Of a stretch of 64,000 nt of DNA, positions 1 to 11,243 are shown piece after piece (position 1 is the first letter of the stretch; every line of letters begins with the position of its first letter). The stretch is from Helichrysum umbraculigerum (Eukaryota > Streptophyta > Magnoliopsida > Asterales > Asteraceae). Under the pieces are notes generated by a model. That model was not told the DNA's origin. It did not search any database and saw only the letters and a list, made by a program, of their open reading frames with translations. Position numbers and translations under genes: made by a program. The stretch lies in contig CATIUR010000006.1 of the NCBI GenBank assembly GCA_949592205.1, forward strand, positions 62,802,001 to 62,866,000, written 5' to 3'.

Positions 1-221
1 CCTAAAACAGAAAACACAAAACGTTTTTATACAAAATCTGGCACCTGCGACGTAGCACGCTACGTCGCAGGCCCAAGCCCATGCGACGTCTGCTACGTCG
101 CAGGCCCAAAACCTGACGTCGCACCTGCGACGTTGTGCGCTACGTCGCAGGAGTCAGAACACTATTTCTAATTACAAACTACGAGCTAGACCAACTGACA
201 GACACTAAACATGTACTAACA
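1..221 (-). repeat. Partial LTR (3' LTR in element sense)
   Basis: Same sequence as 1820-2040; ends in ...TACTAACA followed by the pyrimidine run that is the complement of the polypurine tract. A TATA-like motif, read on the minus strand, lies at 24-31. Confidence 0.9.
44..151. other. GC-rich palindrome cluster in LTR
   Basis: Three inverted repeats follow one another. At 44-71 the arms CCTGCGACGTAGC and GCTACGTCGCAGG are separated by 2 nt. At 80-104 and 112-151 are variants of the same arms. In element sense the cluster ends about 13 nt upstream of the TATA-like motif, so it lies in the U3 promoter region. The second LTR carries the same cluster at 1863-1970. Confidence 0.85.
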
Positions 222-261
222 AACTCCCCCGTGTCTTCAGCTTGGTCTTCAAAAATCTTCT

Positions 262-1614
262 TTAAACCCAGCCCGCAGGAAACTGGCCGTCGGCATGAAT
301 TCCATTAGCTACGCAAACAGTAACAACATTGTAAAACTGTTGTGCTAAACGTCTGTTGAATTCATTCTTCTGACCAACCCGAATCCGATTATCATAGAGT
401 TTTCTTAAATCTTTTTCATGAAAATTAATCAAACTCATCGGATCATACAGCCTAAACGTTGCTTGCCTCAGATTCCATATACCTCCAACTTCTGGCCACG
501 GTTCAGAATCTGGAACGAAAGTAATAACCGCTTCGCCAGTCTGTGGATCAAGTTCCCATTTTACAAGTCTTCTCAGAAAATAATAAGGAACTGATTCCAG
601 AGGTATCTCAGTCAAACATTTAGCCGGCGAATAGTGAACTTTAACCAAAGGCTTCTTGGTGACTGAATCAATCTTTTTCTTCCACGTATACCGAGTTCCC
701 AACGTCAGCTTCAATTTCGAATAAGTCTTCGATAATACTTCCCGACGTAGACTTCTCTGAATGAACTCAGCATAATCATTCTCGAAAGGATTAATCAATT
801 TAAGCTGAGCTAATCGATTAATCTCTCCTTTTGGCAACGTGCTCAATCTATCAAAACGCATTCTAAAATACTGAACTCCATCTTCTCTCTTTATCATAAA
901 CAGATTCCTTTGACACTTCCAGCTTTTAATAACACCGGTATAATTCCGACTAACCCGGTACACTTGACATTTCACTGGAATAGGAACTGGATTTCGTCCC
1001 TTAGGCCACCATTTCTTATTTCTCTCTCTCTTTTCTTCAGCAGTTAATTTCTTTGCGGCTGAGTCCGGTGCCTGTGTCTCTGGAGCTGGAGTTGCAGCAG
1101 AACTTGATTCTCCATGTTGAGCTTTATCAGGACTCTCGTCTTCACTTGAATCAGATTCTATAATTGGTGCATCATCATAAGCTTCCCCAGATTGTGCATC
1201 ATCATACGTTTCATCTGCATCCAACTGTTCCTCTTCAATCGAGACATCCTCGTTCATTTCAAACACATTCTCTGTTTCCTCCTCAGAGCCAACTCCACTG
1301 GCCATTCTTTGAATAAATGATAAGTCAGCGAATGAGTAATCAACTGCCAGCGGTCTTGGTTGCCCTGGAATATCATCAACAGAGAAATAATCCAAAAGAG
1401 AAATATTTTCATTAATATTTTCAATTACAGGGTTGGGATTTACAGACGCAGGTTCACTTGACTCTAAAGTGGGTATCCCAGACCCAGACTCCCCCGAGGC
1501 AAGTAACCTGCCTTCCAAAACATTAACCCTAAGCTTCGTTTCCTCAAGCTCCTTAGATTGGACCTCGATCAACGCAGCTTGTTCAGCAATCTTCTCGTCT
1601 TGAGCCTCGATCAA
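262..1614 (-). CDS. Unidentified ORF of the short LTR element, 450 codons
   Basis: The open frame covers almost the whole internal region. Residues 1-37 look like a coiled coil, 45-175 are acidic and Ser/Glu rich, 188-212 are basic, and 212-450 form a basic, probably folded domain rich in aromatic residues. No CCHC knuckle, protease or polymerase motif is present. I do not recognise the family; it could be a divergent Gag or the extra (env-like) ORF of a larger retroelement. The first codon of the open frame is TTG, only 4 nt from the primer binding site, and an in-frame TAG lies just upstream in the LTR. The first in-frame ATG is residue 104 (1303-1305), so the translated product may be about 347 residues unless splicing supplies a start. 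Confidence 0.55.
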   Translation of the reverse strand: MIEAQDEKIAEQAALIEVQSKELEETKLRVNVLEGRLLASGESGSGIPTLESSEPASVNPNPVIENINENISLLDYFSVDDIPGQPRPLAVDYSFADLSFIQRMASGVGSEEETENVFEMNEDVSIEEEQLDADETYDDAQSGEAYDDAPIIESDSSEDESPDKAQHGESSSAATPAPETQAPDSAAKKLTAEEKRERNKKWWPKGRNPVPIPVKCQVYRVSRNYTGVIKSWKCQRNLFMIKREDGVQYFRMRFDRLSTLPKGEINRLAQLKLINPFENDYAEFIQRSLRREVLSKTYSKLKLTLGTRYTWKKKIDSVTKKPLVKVHYSPAKCLTEIPLESVPYYFLRRLVKWELDPQTGEAVITFVPDSEPWPEVGGIWNLRQATFRLYDPMSLINFHEKDLRKLYDNRIRVGQKNEFNRRLAQQFYNVVTVCVANGIHADGQFPAGWV

Positions 1615-1618
1615 CGCA

Positions 1619-1630
1619 GCTCTGATACCA
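1619..1630 (-). other. Primer binding site, tRNA-iMet type
   Basis: The minus strand reads TGGTATCAGAGC, the usual initiator-Met tRNA complement, 2 nt inside the LTR. Confidence 0.85.
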
Positions 1631-1632
1631 GT

Positions 1633-2040
1633 TGTTTGTCCCTAACCTTGGATCTAGCATGAACCGAGTCAATCAATTGATGGCGGAAACAACAATTGAA
1701 TAATCAAACAATCACACGAATAACAATACGCAATGAATATCAAACGAAACGTATTATATTCAGTAATAATCGGTCAGATTACAGAGATTTCGACTAATTG
1801 CGTTTAGGGTTTCGTCAACCCTAAAACAGAAAACACAAAACGTTTTTATACAAAATCTGGCACCTGCGACGTAGCACGCTACGTCGCAGGCCCAAGCCCA
1901 TGCGACGTCTGCTACGTCGCAGGCCCAAAACCTGACGTCGCACCTGCGACGTTGTGCGCTACATCGCAGGAGTCAGAACACTATTTCTAATTACAAACTA
2001 CGAGCTAGACCAACTGACAGACACTAAACATGTACTAACA
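1633..2040 (-). repeat. Complete LTR, 408 bp (5' LTR in element sense)
   Basis: Begins TGTTTGTCCC and ends ATGTACTAACA on the plus strand, with TG...CA ends. It contains the palindrome cluster at 1863-1970 and, in minus sense, a TATA-like motif at 1843-1850. Confidence 0.9.
1863..1970. other. GC-rich palindrome cluster in LTR (second copy)
   Basis: Counterpart of 44-151 at an offset of 1819 bp. The single visible difference changes one CpG (ACGTCG to ACATCG near 1970), as expected from deamination of a methylated cytosine. Confidence 0.85.
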
Positions 2041-2909
2041 ATTTTCATTATTGGTATCATGTTATAACTTTGAAATACCAAATTCACATAAAATCATCAC
2101 ATTTATACCAAATGACCACAAGTTTTCAACATTGACCTTTCCAAGACTTGTCAATACATATAAAGACTTGTTAACCACTTTGACTTTTCCAAGTCAACAC
2201 ACACACTTTCAAATTAACGAACGCATTCTAATTCAAATAACAACAAGACTCCAAACTTATTAATTGAGATTAACAACATCTCATTAAATTTACTATATGG
2301 AGTCATATCAAACAATTCTATCATGTATCAAATAATTCCTTAACAAGAATTTATACTCACACCTTGCATTTATCAAATCATAATCACACAATGATTTATA
2401 CTTTATTTTCATATTGTAGACACACTTTAATCCAAATAATGCAACTATTACACTTTATTCAACAATGTGTCTACACAATTCATTTCTAGTTCATTCAAAA
2501 TTACTCATTAATATTCCTATCATCATATTAACAAGTATTAATCATCAACGACTCGCAACTGGGGATTCATATCAGTCTGACTCAATCTACTTTACTACTA
2601 ATCATATGATAGCAAAGTAAACAGTTCAAGCTTATTGAAATTCATAAAGTCTTAACGAAAAGTACCTGATACACTTAGGCCCACGAATATTGAGGAAACA
2701 TTAAGAATACCATTCGGTTACTCATGTTCCTCCGTCTCTGCAAACAACAATCTTACATCTTGTTATAGGTTAGTACATATTCAACTAACTAAATTCTCAT
2801 GCAACCACCTATCCCACACTCTGGAATGTTTGACTTGACACAATTCTAAGTTTGGGATTGAACATCATATAATGTACAATTCACCAAAACTTATGCTCTG
2901 ATACCAACT
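2041..2909 (-). other. Leader region of a gypsy-type LTR element, non-coding
   Basis: This AT-rich stretch lies directly downstream (minus sense) of an LTR plus primer binding site and holds no long frame. It reads as the 5' leader of the element whose LTR is 2910-5000, interrupted at 2040 by the short LTR element. Confidence 0.55.
2895..2906 (-). other. Primer binding site, tRNA-iMet type
   Basis: The minus strand reads TGGTATCAGAGC, 3 nt from the LTR edge at 2910. It shows that 2910-5000 is a 5' LTR in minus sense and not a solo LTR. Confidence 0.8.
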
Positions 2910-5000
2910 TATAACACCCCTTAATTTTACAAACCATTATTATAATGATTTCAGTTCGGAAGCGTATATTTAAAAAACCAATATCATTTAAAAGTACAAA
3001 AATTGTTTTTCAAATTAAATACATAACTATTACTTTCTTTCAATCTCATTTTATCTAGTTAGGTGTTATGTAATACAAAACATGTCTTCAGTTAATAAAC
3101 CAACATCAGAGTAATCCGCCTATCAAACATTCCATCATTTCCAAGAACTTCCTGCCCAGCCCAAATTGATCATCAATAACAACCTGTAGGAAGGACTGTG
3201 GTGGGGTTAGCACAACGCTAAGTGAGAAAGAACTGAAACCAACAGTCCGACTCAGCGATAACAAATCTTACAACAATAATTATAAACACATAATCACCAC
3301 AGAGGATTGGTGGTCCTTGAGGTACCCTCATGCCGCGGTGGTCCTCAAGAATGCTTATCACAATCTGTATTAGCTACTACAGAATAAACCGATAACTTAG
3401 TGCTACTCCCACACGAATAAGGTTCCTATTAACTATATGTACAAGGAACCCTCCATCGGCCAACAATAGCAACTAAGCCCAACCAATGTCGATATTGACC
3501 TCTGGAACCACATTGTCACATAGTGCATGATCATCATGCCATCAAGTAACAATAACAACTATCATTCAATCACAACCATATAGTACTAGACTAACAATAG
3601 TTAACCAACACTTATATAATTACCCGTTGTAACCAAACCTGTTACAACTAAGTAAACCGAAGTTTTCAGTTCCACTCACCGAATACCTCAGTCGTCCACT
3701 CAGTAGTCTAATGTCACTGAGTCTTCTCCAAATCTGAGAACACAATTAAACAAAACGAGTTAGTAACTCATTCATAGTAATCAACTCATGTTAATATCAT
3801 ATCACATGGTTCATAATCCAAATCTCAATACTAGATTTCATGAATACCTAACCACACAAGTTTTAACTTCAATTTTTGATTATCAATCAAATGTTATATA
3901 TCATAATCCATACCGAATTTCTCATATAACTCATGAATATCATCATAATCACTATAATTCTCAAGAACATATTAACCCATTTATAACTTTAACTTGATTA
4001 ATGTTTATAATTATCATTAACCAACCTTTATCAATGTATAAATTATTATCCCAAGTATCAAAACCATAATCCATGAATAATCACTCAAACCCCTAACTTT
4101 CTTCATGAATAAATATCAAATTCTTCATGTTTAACTTAGGGTTTCACTTATAATTATGAATTAACTATCAACTAGAAATAATATAATCATTACAAGACTC
4201 TATTCTTACTTTATCAATTATATTCATATGCATCCTACATGATCATACACAATTTTCTCAATTCTTGGTTATGGCTTAACCTATAAACATGGATTAGGCA
4301 ATATCTAGCAACTATTTTACTAATACAAGCTTTAATTTCATGAAAGTCATCCTACTTCATATAATTATTAAAAACCCATTTTCTAGGGTTACATGAAATT
4401 CAAGAATTAGCAATTACAACATGTTTATAATGATGATGGAATGATTAATACATGTTATTGAAGCTTAAATATCCTCAATTTACACTTTAGAAATCCTAAT
4501 TTCGGATTTTGATCAAGAACACCAAAACCCCTAAATTCTAGGTTTAAGAAAATGAAGAACACAAGATTATACCTTGATTAGAATGATTAAAGAGACTTGA
4601 ATCCGAGTTCTAGAACTTCAATTCCATGTAATGAGATGCTTTGGTGAATTGATTTAGGATTTCTCATGTATATGTATGTATGTAGCGTACGTATGTATGT
4701 ATAGAGATAAATAAACAAGCCGACCTAATATGTGGGGATATACTCTAAGTGTTTATATTTCGTTCCCCGTACTTATCATTGTCTGGAACTTAAAAACCAT
4801 TTACGGGGAAACACTATTTTATTTTACCGTCAACTAAATTAATTTAAAACAATCAATAATTTACTAGTCACAATAAGTTATGTGACTCTTTTCCCATTTA
4901 TATTCAAATAATACAACGCACCTATTTCCCGACACATTTAATAATAATTAATCGCCAGAAAATATTATAAAACTACTAGACCCGAGGAGTGGGTGTTACA
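2910..5000 (-). repeat. Gypsy-type LTR, about 2.1 kb
   Basis: Bounded by TATAACACCCC at 2910 and GTGGGTGTTACA ending at 5000. Internal blocks (an 'agcacaacgctaagtgag'-like stretch near 3210, and a 'ggtccttgaggtacc' block near 3313) recur in the LTRs at 38353-45630 and 50608-52606, so the three belong to one LTR superfamily. Unlike those two, this copy has no GC-rich palindrome array; it has only an AT-rich near-palindrome of TATG repeats around 4672-4702. Confidence 0.75.
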
Positions 5001-5066
5001 GTTGGGGGCGTTCTGGGCGTTCTCCCGGCTCAAAACGCCCAAAAACTATACCGTTGCGGGTGGTCT
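5001..5066. repeat. Fragment of a GC-rich TE terminus at the duplication edge
   Basis: The stretch with GGGCGTTCT, AAAACGCCCAAAA and CGTTGCGGGTGGTCTAA resembles 20885-20940 (AAAACGCCCAAAA, GCGTTGCGAATGGTCTAA). It therefore looks like the end of the same TE type, and it abuts the left edge of the duplicated block. Confidence 0.5.
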
Positions 5067-5123
5067 AAAAGAGGAACTTTTATATATCTATGTTTAGTCA
5101 AATTATTTGTATAAATTCAAACA

Positions 5124-5317
5124 TATTGTGAAATAATAAAGAACAGGAATAATAAAGAAAGAAACCGAAAAGGATTGTTTTATTCATCTCTCAATGGAGG
5201 TATATATAATGTTACAAGGTGGAGTATTCCCAAAGAAAGAATCTCGTAATTATAGTAAACAGTATCAATCATTGTTATAATAAGATATGGACATCCATTC
5301 CATAATTATTTATAACA
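5124..5317 (-). repeat. LTR, 194 bp (3' LTR in element sense)
   Basis: Pairs with 10727-10920; about six differences, mostly G/A or C/T. Confidence 0.9.
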
Positions 5318-5344
5318 CTCCCCCTTGGATGTCCATTCAAGGAT

Positions 5345-5520
5345 TATGCCTCATTAAAACCTTACCAGATAAAACCCAGTGGGACAAAAATCTATTGAAG
5401 GAAAAAGAGTACATAATTCCTTCATACGCTTGGGGATGTTGCCTCATTAAAAACCTTACCAGGAAAACCCAACAGGGACAAAACCATGGCTAAGGGAAAA
5501 AGAGTGCAACGCGTATCTTT
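5345..5520 (-). repeat. Tandem repeat next to the polypurine tract
   Basis: Two diverged units about 100 bp apart share GCCTCATTAAAA, ACCTTACCAG, AAACCCA, GGGACAAAA and GGAAAAAGAGT. In minus sense this is the TGGGTTTT...GGTAAGGTTTTAATGAGGC signature that often precedes the 3' LTR of plant copia elements. Confidence 0.65.
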
Positions 5521-6777
5521 TCTCCCCCCGATGAGCACATCACTTGAACTCTTTGATTGTTAAAATCCAATATTATAAACCAACTTCTTTAAATATCATA
5601 GTAAGTATCTTGATAAAATGAATTTATCTTATTATCGCATGAACAAATATCCTCTACTTGTTGTTCACATATCTATAGAGAATAAATAACGACATACATA
5701 TCATTCAAGTACATCCTAGTACTTCACAAGTTATATAATGCCAACAAATTCAAAATATATTATATCATGTATGACCACTACGAGAACTATTAATACTTCA
5801 ATGCATTTGAGTATGACACTTTTTAGATCGATATTGTGATCATCATCTTTGAAAGTCAAATGGGGTCTTTCAACATCATGTGACCTCATAACCATGAGTG
5901 TCATTTATCCATATAAATTGAACAAGGATTTCATTCTTAATATGTTCAATTCGTACAACAAGATAAATTGTGTCATCTTCTTCAATATCAATTGGTAAGG
6001 ATTTAATCGCCTTTATAATCTCCCAATGAGTTCATTTTTGTTCATAAAATCAAACTATATGAAACTTAGACCATATTCAATTCCAGGTCTCTTTCTAGAG
6101 CTTCATGGGCAAACATAATTCTTTATATGGCACAAATTCAATTGATATACACTAAGGCGATTATAACACATATGCCCATGTATCTACTTTAAGCATAATA
6201 ATCACGAGACATGCTTCATACATTTTATATCCCTTAAGGAATCTCAACATCAAATGAACTCTAATTATATTCTTTTAGACGCATATAAGTCGTTTCTCAT
6301 ATTGCCAGACTTATATAATATCAATAAACATTATTGGATCCACCACAAGAGAACATGTCTCCTCTTTATCATTTCTAAGTCTTTGCAAGAATACATGTGT
6401 GCCATCACATGTGCCTTATATAACATATTTCAATACTTTGATTTCGCTTTCTCATAAAGACTTATGCATATCCAATAAGTTTCAAGCATTCATGTATATA
6501 GACTTCGATCAAGTCCCAATATACACGTCTCATCACAAGAGATTTTAAAATTTCATTAACTACTTGCGTCTTTACATTTGGCCATCTATTCTATACATAT
6601 TCAATCCTTGCAAGTTTGTTTTCAAGATCCTCACTCTTATTATAGCACTATATTATTTAAAAATCATTATCTTGCGCAATATTACACTCATAGTACTATC
6701 GACGTCGATTTACTCATTTTCGATTCCACACTTTACTAGACACTATATAATATCACTTAATGAGATCTCATAGTTTT

Positions 6778-7900
6778 TCAGGTACCTTTAGTTCTTTTAG
6801 AACCCTCTTGTCTAGTGTCTTTGTAGGATACTCTTATGGGGTCTTTATTACCTCGATATGACCATCTAATTTCTTGCTTCATTTTTATACAATTCGAGGA
6901 CTTTTTATTTGGAATCGAATATTCTATCATGCAACATGCATGCCATAGTATCATTTTAGTTGTCCATCCGGACACACATTTTAATTGGAGCACTAGCAGC
7001 GTATATGTGATCTAGTCACTCTCTTTAGGTCACTCAACATGCCTGGCAATGACTACTTTTGAAAAAATGAATTATCATTTGAACTTGAGGTTCAAAGTCT
7101 TTGTGTGAGGATCAACAATTACATTTTCTAATTCATTCCAATACTCTAGCTGCTCTTTCACTCCCCCTGAATGAATTATCATTTTCAACAACCCATATCG
7201 TGCGTTATGGTGGATTTACTAAAATATATACCACACAATCATAAAAACCTTACATGGGAGATATATGGTTTGTGACCGAAAAACCATTATAATGGGAAGG
7301 AATCATTATAACTTTTTAGCTTAATGCGAATTGATACTGTTTCACGTTTACTAACATGGCCCCATACTATAGGTAATAGTTATGCTCTCATCATGATCGC
7401 AGTCTTTGCAGTGTACTAAATACATTTGTTAGCGGTTCGACAAAAGTAATCGGTGTATGAACTAATAGATGTTCAACACATATTACAATCAACCGAAGAC
7501 GCTAGGTATGTAATTCGTCAATATATACATTTACCGACATTTCCAAAACAAATGTGACATCTATAATATGTTCTTGCAATCTCAATAGGCGAGTCACTTA
7601 ATTAATCATGCAAACTATAGGTTGCAATTTTATGACCATTTAGACGATGCATCGATTTAAAACGCTAAATGGTCTAGTAGGTAGATATATAGGCCTACAT
7701 ATATCCCCTTATATCATATTCAAAATCTCTAGGGATTCAATCCCAAATTTTAGTCGGTAATGATGAACTTTGTTTGAGAGCATTAAACTCATATCACCAC
7801 ATTTAAGAACTTTCAAGTTCTTGTATACATGTCGCATCATCATTGACTCGGGATGGTCTAACCGGTCATGCCAATTTATATCATAATCAAGGTCCATAGA
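6778..7900 (-). pseudogene. Copia pol remnant (pre-integrase and integrase part)
   Basis: At about 7800-7897 the minus strand encodes WHDRLDHPESMMMRH, matching the pre-integrase WHxRLGHPG...MMR motif of plant copia. Around 7200-7260 it encodes HISPM, then CVVY and NPP, resembling the HIS...FGCAVYVP..PP segment that follows the integrase core. About 6778-6993 resembles the Lys/Arg-rich linker before the reverse transcriptase. Stops and frame changes occur every few dozen codons, and no reverse transcriptase or RNase H follows. These are remembered family motifs; a translated search would confirm them. Confidence 0.55.
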
Positions 7901-10726
7901 ACATCATGTCTATGACCATACGTGCTTCAATTGCACTTGTCTTTTTAATATAAGTTAGTACATGCATCATTGCTTTATGCTCTTCTTTCCCGATGCATGA
8001 ATTATCACTTAAGTAATGTTTCACACTATAGCTAATATGCATACAAGCTTTCACAATTTACAATTAATTTTTTGAAAGTTTCAATATTGTCATGAAATAA
8101 TAATGACAATGATTATATAGAAAAACAAATAACTTACACTATCATGATAGTACATATATACTCAATTATATGTGTTTCATAAAAATCATTAAAATTATAA
8201 TATTCGTTATATTTGATTGATCAAAGTCAATGACATATTCAAAACTTTGTCAATCACTTTAAAATCCATCATATGACCCATATAAAATAACAAGTAATAT
8301 ATCAAATGGCCGAGTTAAACACATTCACTCACTTAAATCCAATCTGAGATAATAAGTAATAACTATATATGAATATATTTCAAGGTGTTTCATAATAAAC
8401 TCGTTAATTTGGTCGGTAAAAAGGAACTACTATTTCAAATTGCCTTATCTGAATGTACTCATCAAAATATTTTCACAAATAGCATTCTCTTTACAAGTAA
8501 AGTGAGAAGTAGTTATACGTTCAAGTTAAGCCCATTCACGAATTTAGCATCTTATTTATAATGATCACACTATTATCATGATCGAACGTCAATATCAAAT
8601 ATCAAATAAATCACCATAATATCACAAACTTTGCAATAACATATTACAAACTTAAAAGGTCTTTTGTGTCAAATATACCAACCATCAAGTGTATTCGGTC
8701 ACAAGGAATAATAGACTCAAATATTTAATATATTGTCAAAATATTTCTCATATATTTCACATTTTTCTTCACATGGTACCAATTAAGAAATACTTATAAC
8801 GTAAATCATATCATTCTTGGAATTCTTTCTAAACTTCAAGTCTAAATGTTTCGAATATTTTTTATATTTCTTATTTTGCGTAAGTGTATATATAGCTCTC
8901 ACTCAAAATGTGTAAAACGAATTTTTTTTTATACATATGTAAGTTTACATGAAAGTTCACACAATACAATACAAAACACTATCAACTCGATTTATCAATA
9001 TTAACGTAAACCTCAAAGATTAATAGTCACCAAGGAGAAGGATTCAAACAGTCACACAAAAAAACATTAATATTGACTAATAAACATTAGGATCTTTAAA
9101 TCATAAACTCGTATCTAAGACTTTTACCTTTAATATTGAGAATCACTTAAACCTTGGCAAATAATATGAGTTAATGGAAATCAAATTTGCCGAGTAGTTG
9201 TACGTTAATTGACCTTAAAGTCTTCTAGTTAGTTTAAAGTTCTTTTTGAGTATTTGAGTAGTAATAAAACAGCTAACGAAATAATTAATAACCATATCCA
9301 TGGTTTTGAAAATAAATAGAACAATTATTATCATAGTATCATCATCGTAAAGATATTAGCAAACTATAACTATCATGAACACCTAGATGGTCGATAGATG
9401 GTCAATAGTGATTAAATCAATCATAGATTATTTTCAATCGATTAATGAAAGCAAATCGACTATAAAGGTAAACTATTAAAATCATCATATCTAATGATAT
9501 TTTGCTTCTCTAAATCCATATAACATATAAACCAGTTGAAAGATCATTGTCTATTAGAATTAAAATCACATCCTTATAAAACCTACTCTATGAAAATATA
9601 CTTCAAATATAGCAAATACATAAGCAAAGAAATCCAAAGCAAATAGACGCTTAAAACTCTTTGTGTACGACACCATTCATAATTATATGCTACGGACATA
9701 ATTTAAAATCTCAACCTACATATCGTCAAATCATGAACACTTTTAGTTTTTTTTCTTTATACCTTTGCCATCATATTGATTATGTGTTTAACGGAAAACT
9801 TTTTGATATAAAACAAACAACTGCCATTTAATCTAATCTTAATCAACTTCATAATTAAAAAATCATAAATCTATTTGTATTTATTTAAAAGCAATTTTAG
9901 ACGAGGCAGATTTAAATTATTAAGAATGTAAGAGTAATTATTAATGTTAATTATTTAAACATATACAAGAAGACAAACCATATTTTCCATCACGGTTAAA
10001 ATCCATTCAAATAAATCGTGTGGCTTACCTAAATTAGTTGGTCTCAATCGTGACAAGTATATAAAATAAATTTCACCATATACTAGTTTAGTTCTTTCTA
10101 ATTAATATACAGTATCATCACATAATATCAGTAGATCGTGCGATACAATAATACAAGAATGTCACGTACTTAATTAGATTAAATATCTCATGCAATTGAA
10201 TATAATAAATACATATGAAAACTTCACAGGTTTATGCAGATACCATAATTATATTCAAGTTAAGATATTGATAAGTACTAAAAGAAGCTATAATATGTTA
10301 CGACAAAAGAGTGACACAAGTATTCTTCTACATCTTCTATAAGTGATTGATTTGTGGGAAACAAACACTTAAATTATATGATCGAAATATTCGGATGATG
10401 TTATTAAAGATGCGTTCAATTCATAAAACATAGACAATATTATATTACCTAAAATCAGATGGGTTTTTTTTCGTTTGTTAGCGTCTGTTTATTGTAGATT
10501 ACTTTTAATATACAATATAAACATCAAATAGATGTTTATAGTTCATTCTCAAGTATATGGTATACACGTGCACATTAATTCGTGAAACAAGATTGCCACA
10601 TATATAGATCACATAGTGCAATTAAATATTATAAACACATAAGTAAAGTAAGTTCAATGCGTACCTCAAGATTATTGATTGACGGCCACGAATTTGATGT
10701 TAGGTTAGAGACTCGTGCTGATAACG
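7901..10726. other. AT-rich interior of the copia-derived element, no readable gene
   Basis: No long frame and no motif I could recognise. By position it should hold the degraded gag, protease and leader of the element. In minus sense the primer site is at its right edge. Confidence 0.5.
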
Positions 10727-10920
10727 TGTTGTGAAATAATAAAGAACAGGAATAATAAAGAAAGAAACCGAAAAGGATTGTTTTATTCATCTCTCAATGG
10801 AGATATATATAATGTTACAAGGTGGAGTATTCCCAAAGAAAGAATCTCGTAATTATAATAAACAGTATCAATCATTATTATAATAAGATATGGACATTAA
10901 TTCCATAATTATTTATAACA
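10727..10920 (-). repeat. LTR, 194 bp (5' LTR in element sense)
   Basis: Starts TGTTGTGAAATAATAAAG and ends ATTATTTATAACA. It is followed by the AAACA target duplication and lies 323 bp from the glycosyltransferase ATG. Confidence 0.9.
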
Positions 10921-11243
10921 AAACAAATTCGTCAACAAATACACGCACGCAGCCACGTTTTTCCCCTTACCTTTATAACTATCACACCCACTGTCTCTCC
11001 TCTAACACCTTTTTTTTCTTTTTCTTCCAGAATTTAAGATACAAATAAAAAATTACCATTTCTCTGTGATTAATAATTTTCTCCTTCTATACGACCTAAA
11101 AATTTCTTTTTAGTATTTGATTGGTATAATAACTTCATATTCGGTTATATAGGAAATGGTTATGTTTTCGGTGGTTACTTGTAATTAATTGTTGTCTGTC
11201 ACCTTTTGTGTAAGTTAAGTTTTATTTATTTCTTTGTACAAAA
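10921..11243 (+). promoter_or_regulatory. Residual native promoter and 5' UTR of glycosyltransferase copy 1
   Basis: Shared with copy 2 (28178-28545). It contains pyrimidine-rich runs near 11000-11030 typical of a plant promoter or leader. Everything further upstream in copy 1 is the inserted copia element apart from 5066-5123. No single TATA box could be assigned with confidence. Confidence 0.45.

Larger units (their letters stand above)
1..2040 (-). mobile_element. Short LTR retrotransposon with a single non-Pol ORF (left end cut by window edge)
   Basis: Positions 1-221 repeat 1820-2040 with one visible mismatch, so these are two LTRs of one element, the left one truncated by the window. 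Read on the minus strand the order is LTR (2040 to 1633), a 2-nt gap, a tRNA-iMet type primer binding site (1619-1630), one long ORF, a short purine tract (222-230) and the second LTR. The internal region is only about 1.4 kb and shows no protease, integrase, reverse transcriptase or RNase H. The element is therefore non-autonomous and resembles the TR-GAG or TRIM classes. The near identity of the LTRs means a recent insertion. It probably sits in the leader of the gypsy-type element to its right. The TSD cannot be checked because one end lies outside the window. Confidence 0.85.
5124..10920 (-). mobile_element. Decayed Ty1/copia-derived LTR element, 5.8 kb, non-autonomous
   Basis: Two 194-bp LTRs (5124-5317 and 10727-10920) flank a 5.4 kb interior. 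The target duplication AAACA is at 5119-5123 and 10921-10925, and copy 2 shows the empty site with one AAACA. In minus sense a purine tract abuts the 5317 edge and a TTATCAGCACGAG-type primer site abuts 10727. The interior keeps recognisable but heavily broken copia integrase remnants and no reverse transcriptase, so the element must depend on enzymes from elsewhere. The left LTR end is mutated from TG to TA. Confidence 0.85.
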
